64,000 nucleotides of DNA from Hyphomicrobiales bacterium (GTDB lineage: Bacteria > Pseudomonadota > Alphaproteobacteria > Rhizobiales > Rhodobiaceae). Shown here in pieces: positions 10,067-19,882 of this stretch. The stretch spans positions 186,001 to 250,000 of the forward strand of contig PKTR01000006.1 in NCBI GenBank assembly GCA_002869065.1, read 5' to 3'. Within the stretch, counting starts at the first letter, position 1, and each line of letters starts with the position of its first letter. Below the pieces are notes generated by a model that was not told the origin of the DNA, did not search any database, and saw only the letters and a list, made by a program, of their open reading frames with translations. The position numbers and the translations under genes were made by a program.

Positions 10067-10776
10067 TCGTTTCCGCCGACATCCCGGCAGCGCCGGTCGA
10101 ATGGCCCGATGCCCGCCGCATCATCCGCAGCCTTTATCCTCCCATCGATCTCTTTGAGGATATCGCCGACCCGGCGGACTGGCCGCTGTTGATTGCTGCC
10201 GAGCAAAAGACCAATCCCCGCCTGATGGAGTCGATCGGCAATCTCGACCTGGTGCCGCCGGCTCGCCGCGTCTCTGGATCGGGCGCGAGCTGGCTGATGG
10301 CGCCCTTCGTCCATGTCAGCCGGGATCGCCCGAGCCGGTTTTCAGACGGCGGCTATGGCGTGCTCTATGCAGGGAATGACTTCGAAACGGCGTTGTTCGA
10401 AACCGTCCATCACCATGCGCTCTTTATGGCCGCGACCGACGAGCCAGAGGGATGGACGTCGCAGTTCCGCGAACTCGTGATGACCGTCGACGCGGACCTC
10501 CACGACTTGCGCGGTGGCGGTGGCGCCTACGACGATTTGCTCGATCCCGATGACTACAGTGCCAGCCAGTCGGCTGCCGCGACGCTCCACGCCAGCGGGT
10601 CCGACGGTGTCGTCTATCCGAGTGTGAGAAACGCCGGCGGCGAATGTGTCGGGCTGTTCTATCCCGACCTTGCCGCGAACCCGATCCAGGGACGTCATCT
10701 CGACTACCACTGGAACGGCAGCGCGGTGGATTATTACCGCGATGCCGGGACGGGCAAGGTCTTCGCAATCAGATAG
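10063..10776 (+). CDS. RES-domain toxin
   Basis: A 237-residue RES-domain protein. RES toxins share a fold with ADP-ribosyltransferases and are known to degrade NAD+ or modify targets. The name-giving residues are visible as Arg92 in RPSRFSDGGYGVLYAG, Glu113 in ALFETVHH and the serine in GVVYPSVRN. The start is a GTG overlapping the antitoxin stop (GTGA). The protein is longer than minimal RES toxins, with about 80 residues ahead of the core. The complete conserved set suggests an active toxin kept in check by the upstream antitoxin. Confidence 0.87.
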   Translation: MIVSADIPAAPVEWPDARRIIRSLYPPIDLFEDIADPADWPLLIAAEQKTNPRLMESIGNLDLVPPARRVSGSGASWLMAPFVHVSRDRPSRFSDGGYGVLYAGNDFETALFETVHHHALFMAATDEPEGWTSQFRELVMTVDADLHDLRGGGGAYDDLLDPDDYSASQSAAATLHASGSDGVVYPSVRNAGGECVGLFYPDLAANPIQGRHLDYHWNGSAVDYYRDAGTGKVFAIR

Positions 10777-10787
10777 AGGCGTTCCCC

Positions 10788-11831
10788 TCAGTACGGCATC
10801 GGGTGATGCCGGTAGGCATTGGTGAGGTCTTCCATGACCTCGTCTGAGAGCTTGATGTCGGCGGCGCCGATCGCGGTTTCGAGCTGCTTGATGCTGGTCG
10901 CGCCGAAAATCGCCGAACCCATGAACGGCCGGGTCAGGCAGAAGGCGAGCGCCATCTGCGCCGGGTCGAGGCCGTGCTTCTTCGCCACCTCGAGATAGGC
11001 GTCATGCGCCGGCCACATCGTGTCGATGATGCGGTTGTTGATGGTCGCGTTGATCGAGCGGCGGGAGCCCGGCGGCGTCGTATCGCCGGCATATTTGCCC
11101 GAGAGAATGCCGCAGGCGAGCGGCGAATAGGCCAAGAGGTCAACGTCCTCGGCAACGCACAGCTCGCCGAGATCGAGGTCGAACAGCCGGCACATCAGGG
11201 AATATTCGTTCTGGATCGAGGCCACGCGCGGCAGCCCCTCGCGCTCAGCGACGTCGAGGAACATCGCCGTGCCCCATGCGGTCTCGTTCGACAGGCCGAT
11301 ATGACGGATCTTGCCCGCATCCATCTGCCGTTGCAGCTCGCCGAGCACGTCGGCGATGTGCTGGCGCGTCTCCTCGCGGTCGACATTGGACGGATCGAAA
11401 TTCCAGTGCTGACGGAAATGATAGCTGCCACGATTCGGCCAGTGCAGCTGGTAGAGATCGACATAGTCGGTCTTGAGCCGCTTCAGCGAGGCATCGAGCG
11501 CGATCGGAATGGTCTTCGAGGTGATCGGCGCGCCGTCGCGGATCCGCTTGGTGCCTTCGCCGATGATCTTCGACGCAAGCACGATGTCATCGCGCCGGCC
11601 GGTCTTCGCCAGCCACGTTCCGATATTTTCCTCCGTCTTGCCGGCATAATCGTCCGGGCCCGGATTGGCCGGATACATCTCGGCGGTGTCGATGAAATTG
11701 ATGCCGTGGTCGAGCGCGTAGTCGATCTGCTCGTGCGCCTCGGCCTCGCTGTTCTGCGACCCCCAGGTCATCGAGCCGAGGCAAAGCGTGGAGACTTTCA
11801 GGTCGGTGCGGCCGAGCGTCTTGTAGTGCAT
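10788..11831 (-). CDS. Aldo/keto reductase (Tas-like)
   Basis: A 347-residue NADPH-dependent aldo/keto reductase of the Tas branch. The catalytic tetrad is seen as Asp in INFIDTAEMYP, Tyr in the same segment, Lys in VLASKIIG and His in LYQLHWPNR. HIGLSNETAWG and LLAYSPLACGILSGKY complete the cofactor barrel. The physiological substrate is unknown. It is convergent with the RES toxin (11 bases apart) and appears monocistronic. A second, different aldo/keto reductase is at 56386. Confidence 0.9.
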   Translation of the reverse strand: MHYKTLGRTDLKVSTLCLGSMTWGSQNSEAEAHEQIDYALDHGINFIDTAEMYPANPGPDDYAGKTEENIGTWLAKTGRRDDIVLASKIIGEGTKRIRDGAPITSKTIPIALDASLKRLKTDYVDLYQLHWPNRGSYHFRQHWNFDPSNVDREETRQHIADVLGELQRQMDAGKIRHIGLSNETAWGTAMFLDVAEREGLPRVASIQNEYSLMCRLFDLDLGELCVAEDVDLLAYSPLACGILSGKYAGDTTPPGSRRSINATINNRIIDTMWPAHDAYLEVAKKHGLDPAQMALAFCLTRPFMGSAIFGATSIKQLETAIGAADIKLSDEVMEDLTNAYRHHPMPY

Positions 11832-12204
11832 GGAAGATCCGTTCGCGGTTGCGGTGGGTACTGGGCCTTGGGTGGTCCGGGAAGAGGCCGACGATACAAA
11901 AGCCCGGCACCAAACTCAAACAGGTTGCTGCGCCAATATTGCCGGCCGTGGCCGGAGCCGCTGCGCCCTCGCTCGTGTGCGGCGAACCCTCAAACCAGAC
12001 GTATGGTTTCAGAAGAAAACTCGCGAAATACTTGTATTGTTTCTGAATTCATCACGAAAACCGTATGGAAAGTATATTCAAATTATGGAATGTTACAAAA
12101 ATGCGATGTTCGGCAAGAAAATCGAATTCGCTATCGTGTTTTATACAGTTTACGGCGCGGAATTTTGTGATAAGGATTTTTTTCCAAGACTTAGGGGAAA
12201 ATAG
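11832..12204. other. AT-rich intergenic stretch upstream of the VHL-like gene
   Basis: These 373 bases hold no gene I can support. From about 11995 to 12204 the base composition is clearly richer in A and T than the rest of the window, with runs such as GTATATTCAAATTATGG and TTTTATACAG. It presumably holds the promoter of the downstream gene, but several weak -35/-10 pairs are possible and none stands out. The composition suggests acquired DNA. Confidence 0.6.
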
Positions 12205-12606
12205 ATGATCAATATTCTTGCCGCTGCGGTTATCGCGGCGCTGTCGGGTTTTGCATTGCCGCAGGGTCAAGTCGTGACGACGGATGAGGCGCCGCTCGTG
12301 CGTGTCGCGAAGCCGCTGCAGGGACCGAATTGCCCGGCTCCGCGGAGCATTCGCTCGCCAAATTCCAACATCCCGACCCAGGTTCGCTTCATCAACGAGC
12401 TGAACGGCCCCGTCGATCTCTACTGGATCAACTTCAAGGGCGGCTGGAAGAAATACGCGCGGATTCGCCCGGGCGGTTCGTTCAGCCAGCAGACCTACGC
12501 GGGTCATGCCTGGATCGCCTATGATGTGCGCGCGGGCGGTTGCGTTGGCAATAGCCTGTATTTCGCCAAGAAAGATCGCGGCCAGTGGGTCAAGTGGCAC
12601 TACTGA
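12205..12606 (+). CDS. Secreted protein with a VHL beta-domain
   Basis: A 133-residue protein with a signal peptide (MINILAAAVIAALSGFALPQ, about residues 1-20) and a beta domain like that of the von Hippel-Lindau tumour suppressor. Residues 60-107 (from VRFINELNGPVDLYWINF to YAGHAWIAYDV) align without gaps to the human segment from LFCNRS to HLWLF. Positions that bind hydroxyproline in human VHL (Tyr98, Ser111, His115, Trp117) are Tyr84, Thr97, His101 and Trp103 here. Cys43 and Cys113 could form a disulfide. A Shine-Dalgarno-like AGGGGA precedes the ATG. It stands alone with its own terminator, after AT-rich DNA. The bacterial role is unknown. Confidence 0.75.
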   Translation: MINILAAAVIAALSGFALPQGQVVTTDEAPLVRVAKPLQGPNCPAPRSIRSPNSNIPTQVRFINELNGPVDLYWINFKGGWKKYARIRPGGSFSQQTYAGHAWIAYDVRAGGCVGNSLYFAKKDRGQWVKWHY

Positions 12607-12675
12607 TCGCTCATCGGCAGGGCCTCGGCCCGGCGGCGCTGGTGAACGCGCGCTCTTTACGGCGTGAAGAATGAG

Positions 12676-12706
12676 AAAACCCGGGAGCGATCTCCCGGGT
12701 TTTTTG
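12676..12706. terminator. Strong intrinsic terminator, usable in both directions
   Basis: A perfect 9-bp stem (ACCCGGGAG at 12679-12687 with CTCCCGGGT at 12692-12700) has a CGAT loop, a preceding A run and a following T run (12701-12705). It lies between the VHL-like gene (+) and amn (-), which converge, and can serve both. Confidence 0.9.
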
Positions 12707-12729
12707 TTCCCGACGGCGCGCTGCGCACC

Positions 12730-14226
12730 TTACTGAAACGCCGTCTCGCTGAAGCTGCGCAATTTGCGCGAATGGAGCCGTTCGCGCGGCATGGCGCTGA
12801 GTTTTTCCAGCGCCCGGATGCCGATTTCGAGGTGCTGGCCGACCTGCCGGTCATAGAAGGCGCTGGCCATGCCGGGCAGTTTCAGTTCGCCATGCAGCGG
12901 CTTGTCGGACACACATAGCAGCGTGCCGTAGGGCACCCGGAAGCGGAAACCGTTGGCCGCGATCGTCGCCGACTCCATGTCGAGCGCAATCGCGCGCGAC
13001 TGCGAGAACCGCTGCACCGGCTCGCGGTGATCCCTCAGTTCCCAGTTGCGGTTGTCGATGGTCGCGACGGTGCCCGTGCGCATGATCTTCTTCAGTTCCC
13101 AGCCCGTCAGCCCGGTCACCTCGGCGACCGCTTGTTCGAGCGCCACCTGAACTTCAGCAAGCGGCGGGATCGGCACCCAGGTCGGCAGATCCTGGTCGAG
13201 CACATGGTCCTCGCGCACATAGCCATGCGCCAGCACGTAGTCGCCGAGTTGCTGGCTGTTCCTGAGGCCCGCGCAATGGCCGAGCATCAGCCAGGCATGC
13301 GGGCGCAGCACCGCGACATGGTCTGTGACGGTCTTCGCATTCGACGGGCCGACGCCGATATTGATCAGCGTGATGCCCGACGAATCCTTGCGCTTCAAAT
13401 GGTAGGACGGCATTTGCGGCAGGCGGTCCGGGGTCGCACCGGACGTCGTGCCGCCGGGCAGCGTGACCCGGTTGCCGGGCTCGACGAAGGCGTCATATCC
13501 GCCGCCGCCATCGGCCATCGTCTTGCGGGCAAGCTCGCAGAACGCGTCGACATAGAACTGGTAGTTCGTGAACAGCACGAAATTCTGGAAATGCTCGGCG
13601 GCGGTGGCCGAATAGTGTCGCAGCCGGTGCAGCGAATAGTCGATGCGCGGCGCGGTAAACGGCGCCAGCGGATGGTCGTGTCCCGGACGCGCCTCGAATG
13701 TGCCATTGACGATGGCATCGTCGGTGATGGCGAGGTCCGGCACGTCGAACAGGTCGCGCAAGGGGCGGGCGATGTGTTCGCCCCACGGGCCGGAGAGCCC
13801 GGCATCGTCGGCAAAGGCGAAGTGCAGCGGGATCGGCACCGCCGATTGGCCGACTTCGACCGGCGTGCCGTGATTGTGCAGAAGCTGGCCGATCTGCTCT
13901 ATCAGGTAGCGACGGAACAGGTCCGGCCGCGTGATCGTGGTCGAATAGTGTCCCGGCCCCGGCACGAAACCATAGGCGAGGCGGGAATCGAGCCGGGAGT
14001 GGGTATCAACCCCAAGGCGGATCTCGGGGTAGGTGGCGCGGATCCGCTTCAAGGGCGCGTCGCCGGCCGCAAGCGCCGCAAAGCGCCGACGCAGATGGTC
14101 CGTGCTCTGGATGTAAAGCTCGGTGAGCCGGTCGACGGCGGCAACCGCATCGGTGAAGTGCTCCGGTTCGATCCGGGCCGGCATGTCGATATCGGCAAGG
14201 TCGAGGCCCGGCTGGTTCCGGTTCAT
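12730..14226 (-). CDS. amn: AMP nucleosidase
   Basis: A 498-residue AMP nucleosidase, which splits AMP into adenine and ribose 5-phosphate and so helps set the adenylate pool. The N-terminal Amn-specific domain (about residues 1-180) is followed by a nucleoside-phosphorylase-like domain with TLINIGVGPSNAKTVTDH, LMLGHCAGLRNSQQLGDYVLAHGYVRED and the C-terminal ALDMESATIAANGFRF, where the catalytic Asp and Glu are expected. The start at 14226 (MNRNQPGLDLAD) has AAAGGA 7 bases upstream; the frame could be extended by 18 residues to 14280. Confidence 0.94.
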   Translation of the reverse strand: MNRNQPGLDLADIDMPARIEPEHFTDAVAAVDRLTELYIQSTDHLRRRFAALAAGDAPLKRIRATYPEIRLGVDTHSRLDSRLAYGFVPGPGHYSTTITRPDLFRRYLIEQIGQLLHNHGTPVEVGQSAVPIPLHFAFADDAGLSGPWGEHIARPLRDLFDVPDLAITDDAIVNGTFEARPGHDHPLAPFTAPRIDYSLHRLRHYSATAAEHFQNFVLFTNYQFYVDAFCELARKTMADGGGGYDAFVEPGNRVTLPGGTTSGATPDRLPQMPSYHLKRKDSSGITLINIGVGPSNAKTVTDHVAVLRPHAWLMLGHCAGLRNSQQLGDYVLAHGYVREDHVLDQDLPTWVPIPPLAEVQVALEQAVAEVTGLTGWELKKIMRTGTVATIDNRNWELRDHREPVQRFSQSRAIALDMESATIAANGFRFRVPYGTLLCVSDKPLHGELKLPGMASAFYDRQVGQHLEIGIRALEKLSAMPRERLHSRKLRSFSETAFQ

Positions 14227-14362
14227 CACGGCATCCTTTCGTTTGCGGCGGCAGAATCGGACAGCGCCGACCGACGCCACCGCTATCCAACCGTAAGCGC
14301 TCGACGGGCAGGGTCAAAGGAAAAGCGGCGGGGGCGAGGTTGATGCGCTGAGGAGTGAGCGG

Positions 14363-15358
14363 TCATTCCGCGCCGGCAATCAGAACAGCGGTGCCTCGCG
14401 CGATGACCATTGCTGCGTCGGCGGGCATGCCGGGTGCAATCCGGTGGTCGTAGAGCATGCGCAACGCGCCCGTATCCAGTGGGGAGGGCGTCGTGCGCGT
14501 GCTTCGTCTGGACAGGACTGAGTCGGCGAGCGCGTTCGTTTCTTTCAATCCCAGAGCCCCGAGGAGCGCCGCGTTGAGGCATTTGTCGTCAAATCCCTCT
14601 TCGATGAAGATGTGCGACACATAGAATTTGCCTTCCGCAGCGCCCTTGCGGAAATAGGCGACATGGGATGCGCAGGAAGCGCCGGTTATGTGGTGGTATT
14701 TCGCTCGCCGGATTGCTCACTGGCTGTGGTTGCGGTTGCGCATCAGCTTGTTGAGCAGTGAAATGAGGTCTTTCCGCGTCCCGTAGTGGATCGTGATGTC
14801 TGACGCCTTGAGGCCGAATTTGAACGTGAAGGGAAGATTGCCTTCCAGATTTCTGGCCGCGTCGACGATCCTGGTGAAATAGGCCGGCGGCGTTCCGCCA
14901 CGGTCGGGATTGTAGAGTGGCTTCGCCTCGACGAAGATCCTGACCCGTTTCTGATCCCATTTCTTTGCGAAATTGCCGGCCACGCAGACACCCTCGCTGT
15001 TGCGTGCGACGCAAAGCTTGGCCACGTTCTCGAAGTGCTCGATGAGCTGCTCTTCTTTCAGGTCGTTGGTTTTTTCGTAGAACAGGGACGACGGGGTGAG
15101 GAGGATAGCTGCTGCAGCCAAAGCGGATGCGATGTAGTAAACCCAGATGATCGTCGGTATCGGGGTTTTCGGCGGCGCCTCCCATCGTCCTCGGGTCTCG
15201 ACCGGCGGCCGCATGACCCCGGGGTGAGGGTTCTTCGGAAATTCATGATCTCTTGGCGAACGACGACCGTTCGACGATCGGTTTTCGTTCGGTGGGATAT
15301 ATGCACCACCCCACAAGGCTTTTCGGTCAGGTTCTCTGGGGCGGTCTTGACGGGACAT
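14363..15358 (-). pseudogene. DUF2927-type membrane protein broken by an in-frame TGA
   Basis: A single minus-strand frame of 332 codons is interrupted once, by TGA at 14717-14719 after LMRNRNHSQ. The upstream part has a proline-rich, charged N-terminus, one membrane segment (TIIWVYYIASALAAAAILL) and a domain starting EEQLIEHFENVAKLCVA. The part after the stop reads on in the same frame through YHHITGASCASHVAYFRKG and ends in LYDHRIAPGMPADAAMVIA, which resembles the C-terminus of DUF2927 proteins. CGA to TGA is the simplest change. No SECIS-like context was sought successfully, so a nonsense mutation or sequencing error is most likely. The ATG at 15358 was preferred to a TTG at 15376. Confidence 0.65.
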
Positions 15359-15529
15359 CGTATCGGCAACTGACAATCGAACTTCTACAAAGCTTGCGCG
15401 GTCGATCAGCCCGCGCAGGCCCTAATGTCGGGAGAGTAGCGCAACTGAAACGCGAAAGGCGAGCCTGCCCGATGACGCGGAAGGGGAAAACATCGCGCCC
15501 TGTTCGGTCGTGACCTTGGCGAGGCAGGC

Positions 15530-16114
15530 TCAGACCTGGCCGTCGCTGACGCCCTTGCCGATCAGATGATCGAGCGGGATGCGGCAGAAACCTTGCGGCG
15601 GGATGCCGAGCGCGCTGTTGAACTTCGCCGACATGTTCTGGAACGCGATAAGGCCGGTTAGCTCGACCATGCCGTCATCGTCGAAATGCTCTCTGACAGC
15701 GGCGAAGACCGCGTCGTCGATGGCATCCGGTGCGAGCGTGACGGCCTCGGTGTAGGCGAGCACGGCCTTTTCGCGTGTGCTGAAAAGCTCGCTCTCGCGC
15801 CAGCCGGCGAGCGCCTCGACCTTTTCCTCGCTCACGCCGCGCTTCATCAGCGTTGCCGAGTTGATGTCGACGCAGAAGCGGCAGCCATTGAGTTGCGAGA
15901 CCCGCACGGTGACCAGAGAACGCAGTGCCGGCTCCACCGGCGAGCCGCCCCGGTCGATCATGCCGTAGAGCGTTGCCACCCCGGCGAACAGCTTCGGCGA
16001 ACGCGCCCAGGTGAGCGCCGCCTCGAGCGCCTTGCCGTATTTCCGCTTCTGGTTCCAGAAGAACGGTCTGAGAAAGAACGGATAGCCGTCGAGCGGTTTT
16101 GTCGGAATGCGCAT
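15530..16114 (-). CDS. Carboxymuconolactone decarboxylase/AhpD-family protein
   Basis: A 194-residue AhpD-like protein. The CMD domain lies at about residues 40-140 with a CxxC redox pair in QLNGCRFCVDINSA (Cys78 and Cys81), preceded by the usual LRSLVTVRVSQ. Such proteins act in thiol-based peroxide defence, or as decarboxylases if the CxxC is not used. The start at 16114 (MRIPTKPLDG) is an ATG; the frame upstream is open but has no family similarity. It is divergent from ccrM across a 304-base gap. Confidence 0.82.
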   Translation of the reverse strand: MRIPTKPLDGYPFFLRPFFWNQKRKYGKALEAALTWARSPKLFAGVATLYGMIDRGGSPVEPALRSLVTVRVSQLNGCRFCVDINSATLMKRGVSEEKVEALAGWRESELFSTREKAVLAYTEAVTLAPDAIDDAVFAAVREHFDDDGMVELTGLIAFQNMSAKFNSALGIPPQGFCRIPLDHLIGKGVSDGQV

Positions 16115-17549
<1,435 letters not shown>

Positions 17550-17574
17550 AACTGATCGACGGTTATCGGAACGC

Positions 17575-17597
17575 TTGAAAAACTGGCCGTTTTTCAA
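17575..17597 (+). terminator. Hairpin downstream of ccrM
   Basis: A perfect 9-bp inverted repeat (TTGAAAAAC at 17575-17583 and GTTTTTCAA at 17589-17597) has a TGGCC loop, 25 bases after the ccrM stop. The stem is AT-rich, but the right arm supplies a T run, so it may terminate transcription. Confidence 0.4.
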
Positions 17598-17618
17598 TTA
17601 GTTGCCACCCGCACTCCC

Positions 17619-17847
17619 GTCATCCCGGCCTTGAGCCGGGATCCATTGCCCGTTTCGGCGCGGTATGCCGGTGCGGTTGGGGTTGGCTCAATCGCCACCC
17701 ACGACCGTCATCCTCCGGCTTGACCGGAGGATCGTTCTCAACGCGGGCAGGGCCCAATGGCAGGTACGCAATCGCCCGCCCGCCTCGCTTCTCGCGCAAA
17801 CCCGGTGGCCGTCTCTGGCCGATCCTCCGGTCAAGCCGGAGGATGAC
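17619..17847. repeat. Hairpin-unit repeat cluster 1 (three units)
   Basis: Three units share the plan GTCAT-stem-loop-stem with loop CTTGA. Unit 1 (17619-17644) has stem ATCCCGGC/GCCGGGAT. Unit 2 (17707-17733) has stem ATCCTCCGG/CCGGAGGAT. Unit 3 (17821-17847) is the exact reverse complement of unit 2, so units 2 and 3 also form a 27-bp perfect inverted repeat with 87 bases between. Unit 1 continues into ATCCATTGCC. The same family recurs at 45500-45836. The region between ccrM and mutY (17550-17940) holds no gene. Confidence 0.85.
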
Positions 17848-17940
17848 AGGAGAGATGGGTCGGAGAATGACGGGAGAGATAGGCCGGAGGGTAGCGGGGG
17901 AGCAGAATAGTCCGAGGTCGCGGCAGCCCCCGTACCAAAC

Positions 17941-19062
17941 TCACCGCTTCCGCTTCGGATCCTGCCCGAGCCCGGCGGCGACCGCCTTGCGCATGACCGT
18001 CGGCAGGGCCTCGTCCTTCAGACAATCGATGCGCGCCCAAAAGGCGCCATCGGGCGCGGGGTGATCCGCCGCGACGTCGGCCCGGTAGACCGTCAATTCC
18101 AGATGAAAATGCGTGAAGGTGTGGCGCACCGTGCCGCTCATGGCTTTCCAGCTTGCCGTAAACGGAACGGAGAGCATGTCGGGCAGCTCGTCATCGCTCT
18201 TTTCCGCCCATTCATTGCCCGGAACTTCGGTCATGCCGCCCAGCAATCCCTTCGGTGGGCGGCGGCGCAGCAGGATTTCCCTTCCTGCCCGTACCGCAAC
18301 GAAGGCCGCGCCATGCCGGGTCGGCTTTTTCTTCTTCTCGGCCCTGAGCGGGTAGATCTTCGGGGATCCTTCCGCCCGCGCCTCGCACGCCTCCATCCAC
18401 GGACAGAGCGCGCAGGCCGGCCGCTTGGTGCAGATCGTTGCGCCGAGATCCATCATCGCTTGCGCGAAGTCGCCGGGCCGCGCGTCGGGTGTGAGCAAGG
18501 AAGCCTTGGCGCGGATCGCCGGCTTTGACTGCGGCAGCGGCTCGGGAATGGCGAAAAGTCGTGAGACGACGCGCTCCACATTGCCGTCGACCACGGTCGC
18601 GGGACGGTCTAAGGCGATCGCGGCGATCGCCGCCGCCGTGTAGGGGCCGATGCCGGGCAGTCCGCGCAGACCGTCTTCGGTGTCGGGGAAGACCCCGCCA
18701 TGCTCTTCGGCAACAACTCTGGCACAGGCCACGAGATTGCGCGCCCGGCTGTAATAGCCGAGCCCGGCCCAGGCCGCCATCACCTCGGCCTCGTCGGCAG
18801 CCGCAAGGTCGGAGAGCGTCGGCCAGCGGGAGAGAAAGTTCTCGAAATAGGGCTTCACCGCCTGCACGGTCGTCTGCTGCAGCATGATTTCCGACAGCCA
18901 GACGTGATACGGCACGACGCGCATTCCGCTGGCTCGCGCTTTCGGTCCGACCCGCCAGGGCAGGGTGCGCGCATGCCGGTCGTACCAGGCAAGCAGGTCA
19001 GCCGGCTCCGGCCATGCCGTGTCCGCTCGATCCTTCGGCTCGCGCTTGATGCCCTTGTCCAT
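17941..19062 (-). CDS. mutY: A/G-specific adenine glycosylase
   Basis: A 373-residue MutY, which removes adenine paired with 8-oxoguanine. Catalytic Glu58 is in WLSEIMLQQTTV, the helix-hairpin-helix is LRGLPGIGPYTAAAI, and catalytic Asp159 is in TVVDGNVERV. The four cluster cysteines are Cys211, 217, 220 and 226; the first gap has 5 residues where the E. coli enzyme has 6, a small oddity. The C-terminal NUDIX-like 8-oxoG recognition domain follows (about 240-365). It is divergent from the DUF721 gene. Confidence 0.95.
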   Translation of the reverse strand: MDKGIKREPKDRADTAWPEPADLLAWYDRHARTLPWRVGPKARASGMRVVPYHVWLSEIMLQQTTVQAVKPYFENFLSRWPTLSDLAAADEAEVMAAWAGLGYYSRARNLVACARVVAEEHGGVFPDTEDGLRGLPGIGPYTAAAIAAIALDRPATVVDGNVERVVSRLFAIPEPLPQSKPAIRAKASLLTPDARPGDFAQAMMDLGATICTKRPACALCPWMEACEARAEGSPKIYPLRAEKKKKPTRHGAAFVAVRAGREILLRRRPPKGLLGGMTEVPGNEWAEKSDDELPDMLSVPFTASWKAMSGTVRHTFTHFHLELTVYRADVAADHPAPDGAFWARIDCLKDEALPTVMRKAVAAGLGQDPKRKR

Positions 19063-19195
19063 GATCGTGTCTTGGCGCGGCGGGCACCCGAAGACAAGAT
19101 GACACGCGAATTTTATCGCTTTCGCATGACCTCCCCCTTGCGCGCCGCAGCCTGCGACGCGAAAACGAGAGCCAACGAGTTTCGGAGACCAGGCC

Positions 19196-19729
19196 GTGGC
19201 ATCGGATCAGCGCGCCAGATCGGGCAAGAAGCAGCAGTGGCAGAACCGCCGCCCGCAGCCGCTTGCCGATCTCATCGGCGCGGCGCTGACGCCGCTCTGC
19301 CGCCGCCGCGGTTTCGCCACCGCCGATCTGGTCACCGCCTGGTCCGATATCGTCGGCGAGCGCTACGCCGACACCACGCAGGCGGAAAAGCTGATCTGGC
19401 CGCGCAATGGCGAGGATGACGGCGACGACTATGCTTCGGCGACGCTGGTGGTGCGCTGCGAGGGGCCGACGGCGCTCTTTCTGCAGCATGACGCGCCGCA
19501 GATCATCGAACGCATCAACGTCTTTCTCGGCTGGGCCGCCATCGGCCGCCTCAAGATCATCCAGCGCCCGCTGGTCCACCGTGCAGTGACGAAGCCGAAG
19601 CCGCTCCGCCCGCTGACAGCGGATGAGGAGCGCGAGCTGGCCGCTTCGCTGTCGGGTGTCGACAACCCGCACCTGAAGGCTGCTCTGGAGCGCCTCGGCC
19701 GGGCCGTGCAGGGGACTCAGCCGAAATAG
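19196..19729 (+). CDS. DUF721/DciA-like protein
   Basis: A 177-residue DUF721 protein. The conserved core is LADLIGAALTPLCRRRGF...LVTAWSDIVGERYADTTQAEKL (residues 21-66), followed by TLVVRCEGPTALFLQHDAPQIIERIN. DUF721 includes DciA, which helps load the replicative helicase in bacteria lacking DnaC, so a replication role is plausible but not shown. The start is a GTG with GGAG 8 bases upstream. It lies in the mutY-DUF721-DsbA-smc order. Confidence 0.8.
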   Translation: MASDQRARSGKKQQWQNRRPQPLADLIGAALTPLCRRRGFATADLVTAWSDIVGERYADTTQAEKLIWPRNGEDDGDDYASATLVVRCEGPTALFLQHDAPQIIERINVFLGWAAIGRLKIIQRPLVHRAVTKPKPLRPLTADEERELAASLSGVDNPHLKAALERLGRAVQGTQPK

Positions 19730-19882
19730 CATTGGCGGCATGCGCAAGATTGCCATATTTGGTCGGCCACATTCTGCGGAACGACCTTGGAAAACGGCAC
19801 CGGGTTCAGGGGCGGTGCGAAAAACACCTGGGGAGGGGCATCAAAGGGCCCATCCCACCAAGCGGTAAGAGAGGAAGTGAAC

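Noticed and set aside
11830-12204. 124-residue plus-strand frame upstream of the VHL-like gene
   Set aside because: It starts inside the reductase start region, has no family similarity and overlaps the likely promoter.
14717-14719. TGA as a selenocysteine codon in the DUF2927 gene
   Set aside because: No selenocysteine machinery or clear SECIS hairpin was seen, and the family has no known selenocysteine at this place.
17619-17847. CRISPR array
   Set aside because: Only three units, with palindromic repeats and uneven spacing and no cas genes.
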